Shown: positions 1 through 8,780, counted from the stretch's first letter. The stretch is 59,099 nt of DNA from an uncultured Clostridia bacterium (GCA_947588825.1 CANPZU010000013.1:1-59099), one strand, 5' to 3'. Notes: a model not told the origin generated them from the letters alone. Made by a program: numbers and translations.

Positions 1-35
1 CCCCTTCCTTTGCTTCTATTATACCATATCTCGCT

Positions 36-64
36 AAAAAAACAAAGCCCTTTTTAGGACTTTG
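36..64 (-). terminator. Rho-independent terminator after metG
   Basis: On the minus strand a stem CAAAGTCC / GGGCTTTG (one G-U pair, loop TAAAA) is followed at once by seven T. It lies about 80 bases beyond the metG stop and should end that transcript. A second, stronger GC-rich hairpin (76-86 with 90-100) lies between the two but has no T-run on either strand. Confidence 0.8.
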
Positions 65-145
65 TCTTCAATCTGATGGGGCTGCTTTGAGCAGCCCCAT
101 ACTATTAATGGTAATGGTAATGTTACTTGTGTTTTTTGTTGCTGT

Positions 146-1768
146 TTACTGTTCGATTCTTGCGTAAAGTATTGGCAATTGTGTGATCTCAAAGCTCTCG
201 GGAGGAACTATCTCTTTCCATTCGGGCTTTCCCAAAGACATGATCTCAAGCAGCTTTTCGCATCCGGCGGGTATGATAGGCGCAAAGAGATTTGCCATAT
301 TGGCCATCAAATAAAGGCATGTGGCGCTCGTGTCCCAAAAATCTCCCAAATCCTCTTGCTTTGCCTGTATCCAAGGTTTTCTGTCATCGTAATACTTATT
401 GGCATAAGATATAAGCTCTGTCATCGCCTCGGCGCACGCTCTGAGCTCGGCTGCGTCGTACTTTTCTCCCATGTAGTCGTAAAGCTTTCTTATATGCTCT
501 CTCACATTTTCATCGACGGCGCCCTTTTCGACCCTGCCGTTAAACTTTTTCTTGATAAAAGAAAGATTGCGGTTGACAAAGTTTCCAAGTCCTCCGGCGA
601 GTATCTTATTGTAGCTTTGGGCAAGATCGGACTTTGAGAATGCGGTGTCTCGGCGTTCGGGATTGTTGAGGATCATATAGAACCTGATACCGTCAGCCGG
701 AAAGCTTTGAACAAGCTCGTGTATACTGACGATATTGCCCACTGACTTTGACATTTTTTCTTCCTCGCTGGTGCTCTCGTTTTTCATGTTTATATACTCG
801 CTGGAGACAATATGCGTGGGAAGCGCCCAGTCGGGATCGATCGCCATTTGAAGCGCGGGAAATATCACGGTGTGAAAAGGTATGTTGTCCTTACCGTGAA
901 CGTAGTAGACATTGAGATTCCCGTCCTGTTTCATATACTCTTTAAAGTCTATTCCCTTTGATTTGGCGGCAAGAGTACCCGCGCTCATGTAACCGAGCAC
1001 CGCCTCTATCCAAACGTAAATGCGCTTTGATTCGTAACCTTCCTTGGGGACCTCGACTCCCCAGGTGAGATCCCTTGTGGCGGCTCTGTCGGGAAGTCCC
1101 TGCAAAAGATACTTCTTTGTTTCGTTTACGGCGTTCCAGCGCCAATTTGAAGCCATTTTCAAGGTAAAATCCTCGATGGGCTTCTGAAACCTTGAAAGAG
1201 CAAACATAAGGTGTTTGTTTATGCGTTTTGAGGGCGGCGCGCCGCATGTGCGGCATCTTTTTTCGGTAAGCGCGTCCGAATCAAAAGAAGCCATACAGAA
1301 CTCGCACTGATCGCCCCTTGTCACCTTGCCGCAGACGGGACATTTTCCTTCCACCTCTCGGTCGGAAAGAAACTGCTTGCAATTTTCGCAGTAATCCTGC
1401 TCGTTTGTCGTCTCATAGATATATCCGTTTTGCTCTATTTTTTTAAAATACTCCTGCACTAACGCCTTGTGTTCGGGCGAGTAGGTAACCGAGTATTTGT
1501 CATACGAAAAAAGCATGTCCGAAAAGTCTCTTGTAAACTCCTCGTGATATTTTTGCGCGATAGAGGCGGGAGTCACCTTTTCCCTTTTTGCCCTTTCGGT
1601 GATCGGCGTGCCGTGCGAGTCGGTCCCCGACACATATATGACTTCCCATTTATTCATTCTGCCGAAGCGCGCGATAACGTCCCCGGGCAGCAGCGCGGCA
1701 AGATGCCCGACATGCAAGGAGTTGTTGGCATACGGCCACGCCCCTCCTATAAAATATCTCTTGTTCAT
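146..1768 (-). CDS. metG: Methionyl-tRNA synthetase
   Basis: Class I aminoacyl-tRNA synthetase that charges tRNA-Met in the cytoplasm. The nucleotide-binding HIGH motif appears as HVGH close to the N-terminus and the second signature as KMSKS (preceded by EEE) in the C-terminal half. Between them four CxxC-type pairs (CENC, CPVC, CEFC, CRTC) form the zinc-knuckle insert of the form with two knuckles. The protein is about 540 residues and ends after the anticodon-binding helical domain; the C-terminal EMAP-like tRNA-binding domain found in many MetG proteins is absent. I chose the ATG at 1768 because it gives the usual N-terminus MNKRYFIGGAWPYAN and has AAAGGA upstream; an ATG at 1789 would add seven residues. 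Single gene with its own promoter and terminator. Confidence 0.96.
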   Translation of the reverse strand: MNKRYFIGGAWPYANNSLHVGHLAALLPGDVIARFGRMNKWEVIYVSGTDSHGTPITERAKREKVTPASIAQKYHEEFTRDFSDMLFSYDKYSVTYSPEHKALVQEYFKKIEQNGYIYETTNEQDYCENCKQFLSDREVEGKCPVCGKVTRGDQCEFCMASFDSDALTEKRCRTCGAPPSKRINKHLMFALSRFQKPIEDFTLKMASNWRWNAVNETKKYLLQGLPDRAATRDLTWGVEVPKEGYESKRIYVWIEAVLGYMSAGTLAAKSKGIDFKEYMKQDGNLNVYYVHGKDNIPFHTVIFPALQMAIDPDWALPTHIVSSEYINMKNESTSEEEKMSKSVGNIVSIHELVQSFPADGIRFYMILNNPERRDTAFSKSDLAQSYNKILAGGLGNFVNRNLSFIKKKFNGRVEKGAVDENVREHIRKLYDYMGEKYDAAELRACAEAMTELISYANKYYDDRKPWIQAKQEDLGDFWDTSATCLYLMANMANLFAPIIPAGCEKLLEIMSLGKPEWKEIVPPESFEITQLPILYARIEQ

Positions 1769-1832
1769 TACTTTGATCAATCCTTTCATCCGTGCTGTAA
1801 TTTACCGCATATTCTTTTTAATTACTTTAGTT

Positions 1833-1861
1833 AGTATAGCACACGCTCGGCTTTTTTTCAA
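1833..1861 (-). promoter_or_regulatory. Sigma-A type promoter of metG
   Basis: Minus-strand -35 TTGAAA (1861-1856), 17-base spacer, -10 TATACT (1838-1833) preceded by TGC, an extended -10. It is placed correctly for metG. I saw no T-box leader between promoter and gene, which leaves only about 60 bases. Confidence 0.75.
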
Positions 1862-1969
1862 GAAGTTTTACAAATTTACCGCTTTATAATGCAATATAAA
1901 TCGCTCTTTTTGCATAAATTCATAACATCACGCATCGAGCTTTACAGGCTCCCGCATACAGGAGATGTT

Positions 1970-3547
1970 ATGTTGTCCCTTCTACAAAATCAAAAGCTGA
2001 TAAAGTTTATAAAATCCGTATTACTGCTTACGGCTACCGCGATAATAATGCGCGCGGTCTCCGTCTATTTCAACGTATACCTTACGGGGAGGCTGGGGGC
2101 TGAGGGTATAGGTCTTTTCACCTTAGTCTCAAGCGTGTACGGATTTGCCATCACCTTCGCCACTTCCGCCGTAAATCTCGCTTCGACAAGACTTGTCTCC
2201 GAGGCGCTGGGAACAAACAGCCACCGAGCGGTGCGCTCCTATATGAAGCGGTGCATCTGCTACAGCCTTATATTCGGCTTTACCGCCTCCTTCTTGCTTT
2301 TCAACCTTGCCGCACCCATCGGAATAAAGCTTTTGGGGGACAAAAGGACAATCACCTCCCTGCGCTTTTTTGCGATAACGCTTCCATGTATCGCGCTCTC
2401 CTCATGCCTTAACGGATATTTTACCGCGGTGCGCCGAGTTTCAAAAAACGCCGCCGTACAGTTCTGCGAGCAGAGCGTCAGAATAGGCGTGTGCGTCTTT
2501 TTGCTCACCTTTTTCATGCCGAGCGACCTTGAGCTTGCCTGCGTATGCGTTGTATGCGGCGGCTGCTGCGCCGACCTTCTTTCCTTTCTTTACTCCTTTA
2601 TTATGTACAAAGCAGACATGAAAAAGTACATAACAAAAACGGGACGGGATATCGAAAAGGGCGATACAAGGCTTCTTTCAATAGCGCTTCCCATGGCACT
2701 TTCATCTTATGTGCGCTCGGGACTTGTGACAATCGAACACCTGCTTATACCTTGGGGACTGAAAAAAAGGGGAGGCAGCAACAGCGAGGCCCTTCGCACA
2801 TACGGTATAATGCAGGCTATGGCGCTGCCTATTATAATGTTCCCGTACGCCCTTCTCTCCCCCTTTTCAAATTTGCTGATTCCCGAGGTAGCGGAAAGAA
2901 ACGCGCGGGGTGACCGTGAAAGCATAGAAAGGGTCACGGCATCGGCTTTCGGCTTTGTACTTATATTCGGCATCGGAATCTCGGGAATAATGTCCTTTTA
3001 CTCGTATGAGCTTGGAATTGCGGTATGTAAAAGCACACAGGCCGCCGAGTATATAAGGATGCTCGCTCCTCTTGTTCCCGTAATGTACCTTGACACCGTT
3101 ACCGACAGCATCCTAAAAGGGCTTGACAAGCAGCTTTACACCATGCGGGTGAACATCATGGACGCGTTATTGTCGGTGATAATCGTTTTTGTTCTTGTGC
3201 CGAGGATAGGTATATACGGCTATATCGCCGAAATATTTTTCTGCGAGCTTATAAATGCCTCTTTTTCGGTTTGGAAGCTGCTGAGCGTCGTGAGATTCAA
3301 GACAAAGATAGCCCTGCGCGCTCTGCTCCCTCTTATAAGCATAGTAATTTCCACGTTTGTAACAAGGCTGATTTTCTTTCTCTTTCCATTCGGACTTCCG
3401 CTCTCCGCCCTCTCATTGACGGCGCAAATAGCTTTCACGGCTCTTCTTTACCTCTTTCTGCTTTATTTAATGTACCGCTTTTTCAACCGCTTTTCGGTAA
3501 AAGCCTACGGAAAAGCAAAAAAACATAAAATCTTAAAGAACGGATAA
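1970..3547 (+). CDS. SpoVB/MurJ-like lipid-linked oligosaccharide flippase
   Basis: Integral membrane protein of the MOP superfamily (polysaccharide biosynthesis / stage V sporulation protein B group), about 525 residues with many hydrophobic helices throughout. The start of the membrane region, with FNVYLTGRLGAEGIGLF and then SAVNLASTRLVSEALG, is typical of SpoVB-like proteins that flip lipid-linked precursors across the plasma membrane. It could serve spore cortex peptidoglycan or another surface polymer; the sequence alone does not decide. The ATG at 1970 has GGAG just upstream and is preferred over an in-frame start at 1889, which would add 27 residues that look like leader. A TATAAT at 1885-1890 may be its -10. 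It runs divergently from metG. Confidence 0.82.
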   Translation: MLSLLQNQKLIKFIKSVLLLTATAIIMRAVSVYFNVYLTGRLGAEGIGLFTLVSSVYGFAITFATSAVNLASTRLVSEALGTNSHRAVRSYMKRCICYSLIFGFTASFLLFNLAAPIGIKLLGDKRTITSLRFFAITLPCIALSSCLNGYFTAVRRVSKNAAVQFCEQSVRIGVCVFLLTFFMPSDLELACVCVVCGGCCADLLSFLYSFIMYKADMKKYITKTGRDIEKGDTRLLSIALPMALSSYVRSGLVTIEHLLIPWGLKKRGGSNSEALRTYGIMQAMALPIIMFPYALLSPFSNLLIPEVAERNARGDRESIERVTASAFGFVLIFGIGISGIMSFYSYELGIAVCKSTQAAEYIRMLAPLVPVMYLDTVTDSILKGLDKQLYTMRVNIMDALLSVIIVFVLVPRIGIYGYIAEIFFCELINASFSVWKLLSVVRFKTKIALRALLPLISIVISTFVTRLIFFLFPFGLPLSALSLTAQIAFTALLYLFLLYLMYRFFNRFSVKAYGKAKKHKILKNG

Positions 3548-3604
3548 TACGGCGAAATTCTATACGCTCTAAATTGTCAGATACAAATGCAAAAAAAATG
3601 TAAC

Positions 3605-3633
3605 TTGATATTTTATGCGATATATGATAAAAT
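3605..3633 (+). promoter_or_regulatory. Promoter of the preQ1 riboswitch-queT transcript
   Basis: -35 TTGATA (3605-3610), 17-base spacer, -10 TAAAAT (3628-3633). The predicted transcription start near 3640 falls a few bases before the first riboswitch stem, so the leader is almost nothing but riboswitch. Confidence 0.7.
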
Positions 3634-3643
3634 ACGCTTTAAT

Positions 3644-3686
3644 AAGTGAGTTCGAAACCATCCTCACTATAATCAAAACTAAGGAG
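3644..3686 (+). promoter_or_regulatory. PreQ1-I riboswitch (translational control of queT)
   Basis: A small H-type pseudoknot aptamer: P1 is GTGAG (3646-3650) paired with CTCAC (3663-3667), closing a 12-base loop TTCGAAACCATC, followed by an A-rich tail ending in AACTAAGGAG. This matches the preQ1 class I consensus (short P1, C/A-rich loop, A-rich tail with ACTAAGGAG). The Shine-Dalgarno AAGGAG (3681-3686) is the end of the tail, so binding of the queuosine precursor would hide the ribosome site and switch off queT, which starts at 3701. There is no separate terminator hairpin, which supports translational rather than transcriptional control. Confidence 0.88.
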
Positions 3687-3700
3687 ACAATTAAATTTAT

Positions 3701-4207
3701 ATGAAAGGCATTTCAAAAAAAGCAAGGCTTGCGGCATACGCGGGTATCATCGGAGCGCTGTACGCAGTAATCACGCTTGCCTTTGCGCCCTTTTCCTATG
3801 GAGAAATACAAATACGACTTTCCGAGGCGCTGTGCGTTCTTCCCTATTTTACGCCCGCCGCAATTCCCGGTCTGTTTATCGGCTGTCTTGTCGCAAACAT
3901 TCTGAGCTTTAAGGGCGTTATCGCGGCGGACATCGTGTTTGGCTCGATTGCCACTTTGTGCGGGGCGATCGGGGCGTATTTGATCGGTAAGCTTCCCTTT
4001 AAGGGCGCTGTTTGGCTTGTCCCTCTTCCCGAGGTATTGTTCAACGCGGCGGCGATTCCGTTTGTAATAAAATACGGATACGGCTCGGATTACGGACTGC
4101 CCTTTATCGCTTTGTCCGTCTTTATCGGACAAACGCTCTCATGCTACTGCTTCGGTATGCCGCTTATGCTTGCACTCGGAAAATTAAAAAAGAAGGTGTT
4201 TTTCTGA
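3701..4207 (+). CDS. queT: QueT-family ECF transporter S component (queuosine precursor uptake)
   Basis: Hydrophobic protein of 168 residues with about five or six membrane helices, matching the substrate-binding S component of energy-coupling factor transporters. The N-terminal RLAAYAGIIGALYAVITLA and the following YGEIQIRLSEALCVLPYFTP are typical of QueT. It needs a shared EcfA/A'/T module, which is not in this window. The preQ1 riboswitch directly in front strongly supports transport of preQ1 or a related 7-deazaguanine precursor for tRNA queuosine. The end is hydrophobic, followed by a basic tail KLKKKVFF. Confidence 0.9.
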   Translation: MKGISKKARLAAYAGIIGALYAVITLAFAPFSYGEIQIRLSEALCVLPYFTPAAIPGLFIGCLVANILSFKGVIAADIVFGSIATLCGAIGAYLIGKLPFKGAVWLVPLPEVLFNAAAIPFVIKYGYGSDYGLPFIALSVFIGQTLSCYCFGMPLMLALGKLKKKVFF

Positions 4208-4283
4208 ATTAATGCGCATACTTTTTCATATGTGCCCTGCTTTTACCCGAACCCCTTCTTAAATCAGCGGAAAGGAAACAAAA

Positions 4284-4895
4284 ATGAACAACTCAAAAAC
4301 TTTAAACGTATCAAGAAACACGAAAATAGTACTTACCGGACTTTTAATGGCGATTGTCATAGTGGTCCAGCTTATGTGGAGCTCAGTCAAGATAGGTCCC
4401 ACATCCTTCAGCCTCGTACTTGTGCCCATAGTTTTGGGCGCTATGCTTCTCGGCCCGATAAGCGGAGCCGTTCTCGGTCTTACTTTCGGCGCCGTGGTCG
4501 TTATCTCGGGTCTTACTGGCGCGGACCCTTTTACAAACACGCTTCTTAACCTGCATCCCCTGTTCACGACTCTTCTCTGCCTTGCAAAAGGCGCTTTTGC
4601 GGGACTTGGCGCCGGACTTATTTACAAACTGCTTACAAAGAAGCTGAATCCCATCGTGGTGTCCTTTATCTCCTCGGCGGCAGCTCCCATAATAAACACC
4701 GGGCTTTTCATACTCGGAGGCCTTATAATGAGCAACACCATCGCCGAGAACTTTGCGGCGCAGGGACAGTCGGTAATATATTTTCTCGTGATAGTCTGCG
4801 CAGGGCTCAACTTTGTGGTCGAGTTTGCAGTGAATCTTGTTTTTGCTCCCGCCCTTGCCGCCATTGTCAGAGCGTTTGCCGCAAGAGGCCGATGA
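4284..4895 (+). CDS. ECF transporter S component, substrate unknown
   Basis: About 203 residues, strongly hydrophobic, with about six predicted membrane segments. It resembles the ECF S-component family (PF12822-like): a TKIVLTGLLMAIVIVVQL first helix, then a loop GPTSFSLVLVPIVLGAMLLGPISGAVLGL and a conserved-looking DPFTNTLLNLHP region. The substrate (pantothenate, riboflavin or another vitamin) cannot be read from the sequence. It lies 76 bases after queT with its own Shine-Dalgarno GGAAAGGAA, so it is probably co-transcribed with queT, although the riboswitch would directly control only queT translation. Confidence 0.8.
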   Translation: MNNSKTLNVSRNTKIVLTGLLMAIVIVVQLMWSSVKIGPTSFSLVLVPIVLGAMLLGPISGAVLGLTFGAVVVISGLTGADPFTNTLLNLHPLFTTLLCLAKGAFAGLGAGLIYKLLTKKLNPIVVSFISSAAAPIINTGLFILGGLIMSNTIAENFAAQGQSVIYFLVIVCAGLNFVVEFAVNLVFAPALAAIVRAFAARGR

Positions 4896-4984
4896 TAGGC
4901 GCCAATATCCGCCTAAAGAAAACCGCAAACATTTTACGTTTAATCAATAAAGCCATCAAAACAACAGACCGATAAAACAATTTC

Positions 4985-5034
4985 AAAAGAGCGCGCGATT
5001 TTCATCCCCAAGGATGAATCGTGCGCTCTTTTGG
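4985..5034. terminator. Bidirectional terminator between ECF S gene and typA
   Basis: Long stem AAAAGAGCGC...GCGCTCTTTT with the inner stem TTCATCC / GGATGAA and a CCAA loop. Both outer arms end in A/T runs, so it can end transcripts from the converging genes on either strand. Confidence 0.8.
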
Positions 5035-5108
5035 GCGTTTTCGGCGCGGTGAACACGGCTTTCAAGAATTCAAGAAATTGCAATCGGCTTACTAAAGCTT
5101 TAAAAGCC

Positions 5109-6932
5109 TTATTTTTTCAGCTTTGCCTGCGCTTTAAGGCGATTTGCGGTGTTGAGTATCTGCTTTCTTAGTCTTATGCTCTTTGGAGTGACCTCAATAA
5201 GCTCGTCCTCGGCGATAAATTCTATCGCCTCCTCAAGTCCCATGATTTTGGCGGGAGTCAGTATAAGCTTTTCGTCCGCGCCTTTGGAGCGTATGGCGGT
5301 AAGCTGTTTTGTCTTGCAGGGATTTACGGAAATATCGCCCAATTTCGGATTTTCGCCGACTATCATTCCCTCGTATACCGGGGTCTGAACGCCAATGAAC
5401 ATAACTCCCCTCTCCTGAGTGTTGTAAAGGCCGTAAGAAGTGGTGACACCCGCCTCCGAAGCGACAAGAGATCCGGTGTATCTCGCGTTTATCTCTCCTT
5501 TAAAAGGCTGATATCCGTCAAATATGCTGTTCATTATGCCCTCGCCGCGGGTATCGGTCATAAACTTACTGCGATATCCGAAAAGGCAGCGGGCGGGTAT
5601 TGAATATTCGAGCTTTGTTCGGCTGCCGTGCACGCTCATGTCGACCAGCTCTCCCTTTCTCGCGCCCAGCTTTTCCATAACGCTTCCCGCAAATTCCGAG
5701 TCAACGTCAATATACACCCGTTCCATCGGCTCGCATTTTACGCCGTCTATCTCCTTGTAGATGACTCTCGGAGCGGAGACGGCAAGCTCATAGCCTTCTC
5801 TTCTCATAGTCTCGATTAGTATTGAAAGGTGCATCTCTCCCCTTCCGCAGACCTTAAAAGAATCGGTGGTCTCACCGTCCTCAACCCTCAAAGAGACGTC
5901 CTTTAAAAGCTCGTCGTAAAGGCGCTTTCTGATCTGTCTTGAGGTTACGAATTTTCCCTCCTTGCCCGCAAAGGGCGAATCGTTGACAGAAAAGGTCATT
6001 TCAAGAGTGGGCTCGCTTATCTTGACAAAAGGCAGAGGCGAAGGCGAATCCACCGAACAGATGGTGTCTCCGATGGTGATGTTTTCGGCTCCCGAAAAGC
6101 AGACTATGTCTCCGGGCATCGCATACTCTATGGGATTTCTTTTAAGTCCGTCGAATTCGTAAAGGGAAACTATCTTCGTCCTTCTCGGGTTTTCCGACGA
6201 ATGGTAATTGCACACCGAGATTTCCTGTCCCACTTTAACTACACCGTTATCAACCCGTCCTATGCCTATTCTTCCCACATAATCGTTGTAGTCTATTGAA
6301 GAGACAAGCAACTGAAGTCCTTTATTTTCATCCCCTTCGGGGGCCGGAATGTAATTTATGATTGTTTCAAACAGCGGGCGAAGGTCGGATCCTGATTCAT
6401 GAGGAACTATCGACGCGGTCCCCGCTCTGCCCGAGCAGAATATGGTGGGAGATTCAAGCTGATCATCGTTGGCGTCAAGATCGATAAGCAGCTCAAGTAT
6501 CTCGTCCATGACCTCGTCTATGCGCGCGTCGGGCTTGTCTATCTTGTTCACCACGACTATAACCTTGTGATTTAGCTCAAGGGCTTTTTGCAGCACGAAT
6601 CTCGTCTGAGGCATGGGACCTTCCGCCGCGTCAACAAGAAGAAGCACCCCGTTGACCATTTTCAATATTCTTTCCACCTCGCCGCCAAAGTCTGCGTGCC
6701 CGGGCGTGTCTATAATGTTTATCTTTACCCCGTTATAATGTACGGCGGTGTTTTTTGAGAGAATGGTTATCCCGCGCTCCCTTTCAAGATCGTTTGAGTC
6801 CATAACTCTCTCGGTGGTCGCCTGATTTTCGCGGTATGCCCCTCCCTGCTTTAACATTTCGTCAACCAAAGTCGTCTTGCCGTGGTCTACATGAGCAATA
6901 ATCGCTATATTTCTTATGTCGTTTCTAACCAT
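5109..6932 (-). CDS. typA: Ribosome-associated GTPase TypA/BipA
   Basis: Translational GTPase of 607 residues, the usual family length. The G domain has HVDHGKTT (G1), RGITI (G2), DTPGHADF (G3) and NKID (G4). It is followed by the beta-barrel domain and the EF-G-like domains III and V, and ends with the BipA-specific C-terminal domain ([15 protein letters not shown] ... [16 protein letters not shown]). BipA assists 50S assembly and growth under stress. ATG at 6932 has AAAGGAGAG upstream. It is transcribed leftwards from its own promoter and runs into the shared terminator. Confidence 0.97.
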   Translation of the reverse strand: MVRNDIRNIAIIAHVDHGKTTLVDEMLKQGGAYRENQATTERVMDSNDLERERGITILSKNTAVHYNGVKINIIDTPGHADFGGEVERILKMVNGVLLLVDAAEGPMPQTRFVLQKALELNHKVIVVVNKIDKPDARIDEVMDEILELLIDLDANDDQLESPTIFCSGRAGTASIVPHESGSDLRPLFETIINYIPAPEGDENKGLQLLVSSIDYNDYVGRIGIGRVDNGVVKVGQEISVCNYHSSENPRRTKIVSLYEFDGLKRNPIEYAMPGDIVCFSGAENITIGDTICSVDSPSPLPFVKISEPTLEMTFSVNDSPFAGKEGKFVTSRQIRKRLYDELLKDVSLRVEDGETTDSFKVCGRGEMHLSILIETMRREGYELAVSAPRVIYKEIDGVKCEPMERVYIDVDSEFAGSVMEKLGARKGELVDMSVHGSRTKLEYSIPARCLFGYRSKFMTDTRGEGIMNSIFDGYQPFKGEINARYTGSLVASEAGVTTSYGLYNTQERGVMFIGVQTPVYEGMIVGENPKLGDISVNPCKTKQLTAIRSKGADEKLILTPAKIMGLEEAIEFIAEDELIEVTPKSIRLRKQILNTANRLKAQAKLKK

Positions 6933-7006
6933 TACTTTTATTCTCTCCTTTTGTACCTTTTATACGCATTCTTCAAAACACACAAATAACAAGATTTAAC
7001 CTTAGT

Positions 7007-7015
7007 ATTATAGCA
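7007..7015 (-). promoter_or_regulatory. Extended -10 promoter of typA
   Basis: Minus-strand TGC-TATAAT, an extended -10 element; the -35 region 17 bases further upstream is only TTTATT. The context GTGTGCTATA is nearly identical to that of the metG promoter. Confidence 0.6.
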
Positions 7016-7062
7016 CACCTTGAGGACAAAATAAAGATTTTCTGTAAACAATGCAAAAAAAG

Positions 7063-7091
7063 TTGCATTTTGCCCTTTAATATATTATAAT
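7063..7091 (+). promoter_or_regulatory. Promoter of the 109-residue protein gene
   Basis: -35 TTGCAT (7063-7068), 17-base spacer, perfect -10 TATAAT (7086-7091); start expected near 7098, giving a leader of about 55 bases. Confidence 0.75.
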
Positions 7092-7152
7092 ATGTGATAA
7101 CATATGTAGTAGGGGTATCAGGTGTACCGAAGTATCTGAAAGGAAACTAAAA

Positions 7153-7482
7153 ATGTTCGGATTTTTCAAAAAGAAAAAGCTTGACGAGAACAGTCCCGCC
7201 TTTCGCATGATGATGGCGGAAAAAATCACGGGAAAGCACATAAAGTATGTCACCGAACGGGTAAACGACAACGACAATGTCATCGGCAGAGAGGGCTCGC
7301 TCTGCCTTAGAAACGGCGAATTGCTCGTTTTTGCCTCGGCCGACATACTCTTTCGGGCAAAGGTCGAGCAGCTGCAAATTTCCGAGCTCATGTCGCTTGA
7401 CGGAGTGATACTGACCGGCCCCGACCTTGAACACGGCGGCAAGCTGCGTACCGTTATAGCGTATTATCTTTATTATCGGTGA
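7153..7482 (+). CDS. Small hypothetical protein
   Basis: 109 residues, soluble, no signal peptide or membrane segment. It starts with a basic and aromatic patch MFGFFKKKK and continues as a mixed alpha/beta protein with an ISELMSLDGVILTGPD stretch near the C-terminus. I do not recognise a named family; the composition suggests a small cytoplasmic regulator or adaptor conserved in Clostridia, but that is a guess. GAAAGGAAA gives a good ribosome site and a strong promoter precedes it. ireB follows 149 bases later with a separate promoter. Confidence 0.7.
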   Translation: MFGFFKKKKLDENSPAFRMMMAEKITGKHIKYVTERVNDNDNVIGREGSLCLRNGELLVFASADILFRAKVEQLQISELMSLDGVILTGPDLEHGGKLRTVIAYYLYYR

Positions 7483-7508
7483 TTTTTTTCCCGTATCGAA
7501 TTTTTCTA

Positions 7509-7537
7509 TTGAAATATTGCGATAATTGTTATATAAT
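7509..7537 (+). promoter_or_regulatory. Promoter of ireB
   Basis: -35 TTGAAA (7509-7514), exactly 17 bases, -10 TATAAT (7532-7537). The transcript would start near 7544, at a small hairpin GCAAGC (7544-7549) / GCTTGC (7557-7562). Confidence 0.75.
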
Positions 7538-7583
7538 TGAGATGCAAGCTGAAAGCGCTTGCCATGCAGCATGAAAGGAGGAC

Positions 7584-7634
7584 TTGAAGCACCGCAGAGG
7601 CCGCTCTGCCGTGCCGAAAGACAAATATTTATGA
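7584..7634 (+). CDS. Possible 16-residue leader peptide coupled to ireB
   Basis: TTG start at 7584 directly after a near-perfect Shine-Dalgarno AAAGGAGG (7575-7582). It encodes [16 protein letters not shown] and stops at TGA 7632-7634, overlapping the ireB ATG (7631) as ATGA. The ireB ATG has no good ribosome site of its own, so translation may be handed over from this peptide. The distance from the ribosome site to the TTG is very short (one base), which argues against it; the strong site might instead serve another start. Confidence 0.3.
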   Translation: MKHRRGRSAVPKDKYL

Positions 7635-7894
7635 ATTTGAACACCGAACAAAACGGCAGCACCATAACCTTTCAGATCACGGACGAAAGAGAAAGGCAGA
7701 TAAAAGCTCTGCTCAGCGAGGTCTATGTCGCGCTTCAGGAAAAGGGATACAATCCCATAAACCAGCTTGTGGGATATATTATTTCCGAAGATCCCACCTA
7801 TATCACAAACTATAAAAACGCGAGAAGCAATATAAGAAAGATCGACCGCGAAGAGCTTCTCAACATTCTTATAAAATCGTATCTGCAAAAATAA
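7631..7894 (+). CDS. ireB: IreB family regulatory phosphoprotein (UPF0297)
   Basis: 87 residues with the family core: [30 protein letters not shown], then [16 protein letters not shown]. In Enterococcus faecalis IreB is a substrate of the PASTA Ser/Thr kinase IreK and modulates cephalosporin resistance; in most Firmicutes this small protein is found near yqgF and a conserved DUF1292 gene. Here yqgF is elsewhere (51.2 kb). The ATG at 7631 gives the usual family length; the same frame stays open to 7559 and holds an ATG at 7571 next to the strong AAAGGAGG, so an extended N-terminus is possible. ribF follows 7 bases after the stop. Confidence 0.9.
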   Translation: MNLNTEQNGSTITFQITDERERQIKALLSEVYVALQEKGYNPINQLVGYIISEDPTYITNYKNARSNIRKIDREELLNILIKSYLQK

Positions 7895-7901
7895 ACCGAA
7901 T

Positions 7902-8780
7902 ATGAAGATTTACCTACCCGGCGAAAACGCGCCCAAAGAAAAGATCGCGTTGGCTCTCGGAAATTTCGACGGAGTGCACAAAGCTCACTCCGCTTTGATT
8001 GAAAGAGCGGTAAAGGCAAAGGGACTTTCCGCCATCTTTACTTTTAAAGACGTTAAAACGCCTTACCTTACAACGCTTGAGGAGCGTCTTGAACTGTTAG
8101 AGGCGATGGGGGCGGACGTTGTTTTCCTCTATGACTTTGAAAGGCTGCGAAATATGCCGTATACCGATTTTTTCAATGAGATCCTTGTTGAAAAAATCGG
8201 TATTTCATCAGCTTTTTGCGGTTTTAACTATACATTCGGCAACAGAGCCCTTGGAAAGGCCGCGGACCTTAAAAGGCTTTGCGCTTTGCGCGGCATTGAC
8301 TGCGAGATTTTAGACGAAATGAAATGTGCCGGAACGACTGTCAGCTCAAGCGCCATAAAGCTGGCGCTTGAGAACGGCGACGTGGACCTTGCCTTCTCTA
8401 TGCTCGGAAGACATTATTCGGTGCGGGGTCGGGTGGTGCACGGAAAGGCGCTCGCTTCAAAGCTCGGCTTTCCGACAATGAACATAGAATACGATACAAG
8501 ACGGGTGCCTCTCAAACACGGGGTATATTACACGGAGTGTGAAATAGATAATAATGTGTACCCGGCTGTATCAAATTTTGGTATAAGGCCCACCTTTAAT
8601 GACAAAACGCCTACTGTTGAGACTTATATATTAAACGAAAAGGGCGATTTTTACAGCAAGGAGATAAACGTCAGATTTCTCGCCTTCGCCAGAGACGAAC
8701 AAAAATTTGCAGACGAAAAAGAGCTGAGCGAGGTTGTGACGCGCGACATAGAAAAAGCAAAGCTGTACTTCGGGCTTTGA
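7902..8780 (+). CDS. ribF: Bifunctional riboflavin kinase / FAD synthetase
   Basis: 292 residues, the usual family size. The N-terminal FMN adenylyltransferase domain has GNFDGVHKAH (residues 20-29) and later SSSAIK; the C-terminal riboflavin kinase domain has RGRVVHGKALASKLGFPTMNI and ends in a helical tail. It makes FMN from riboflavin and FAD from FMN. The nucleotidyltransferase motif is usually HxGH; here it reads H26-K-A28-H29, so the small glycine is alanine. Both histidines remain, so activity is likely. No FMN riboswitch is visible. It follows ireB by 7 bases and precedes the PBP-like gene. Confidence 0.93.
   Translation: MKIYLPGENAPKEKIALALGNFDGVHKAHSALIERAVKAKGLSAIFTFKDVKTPYLTTLEERLELLEAMGADVVFLYDFERLRNMPYTDFFNEILVEKIGISSAFCGFNYTFGNRALGKAADLKRLCALRGIDCEILDEMKCAGTTVSSSAIKLALENGDVDLAFSMLGRHYSVRGRVVHGKALASKLGFPTMNIEYDTRRVPLKHGVYYTECEIDNNVYPAVSNFGIRPTFNDKTPTVETYILNEKGDFYSKEINVRFLAFARDEQKFADEKELSEVVTRDIEKAKLYFGL

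Noticed and set aside
1790-1889. T-box leader in front of metG
   Set aside because: Only about 60 bases of leader after the promoter; no specifier loop or antiterminator seen.
4208-4283. Riboswitch before the second ECF S gene
   Set aside because: Only a short weak hairpin (GCGCATA / TATGTGC) is present; it does not match a known aptamer.
7530-7902. FMN riboswitch before ribF
   Set aside because: The 7-base gap to ireB leaves no room, and the region before ireB lacks FMN aptamer motifs.
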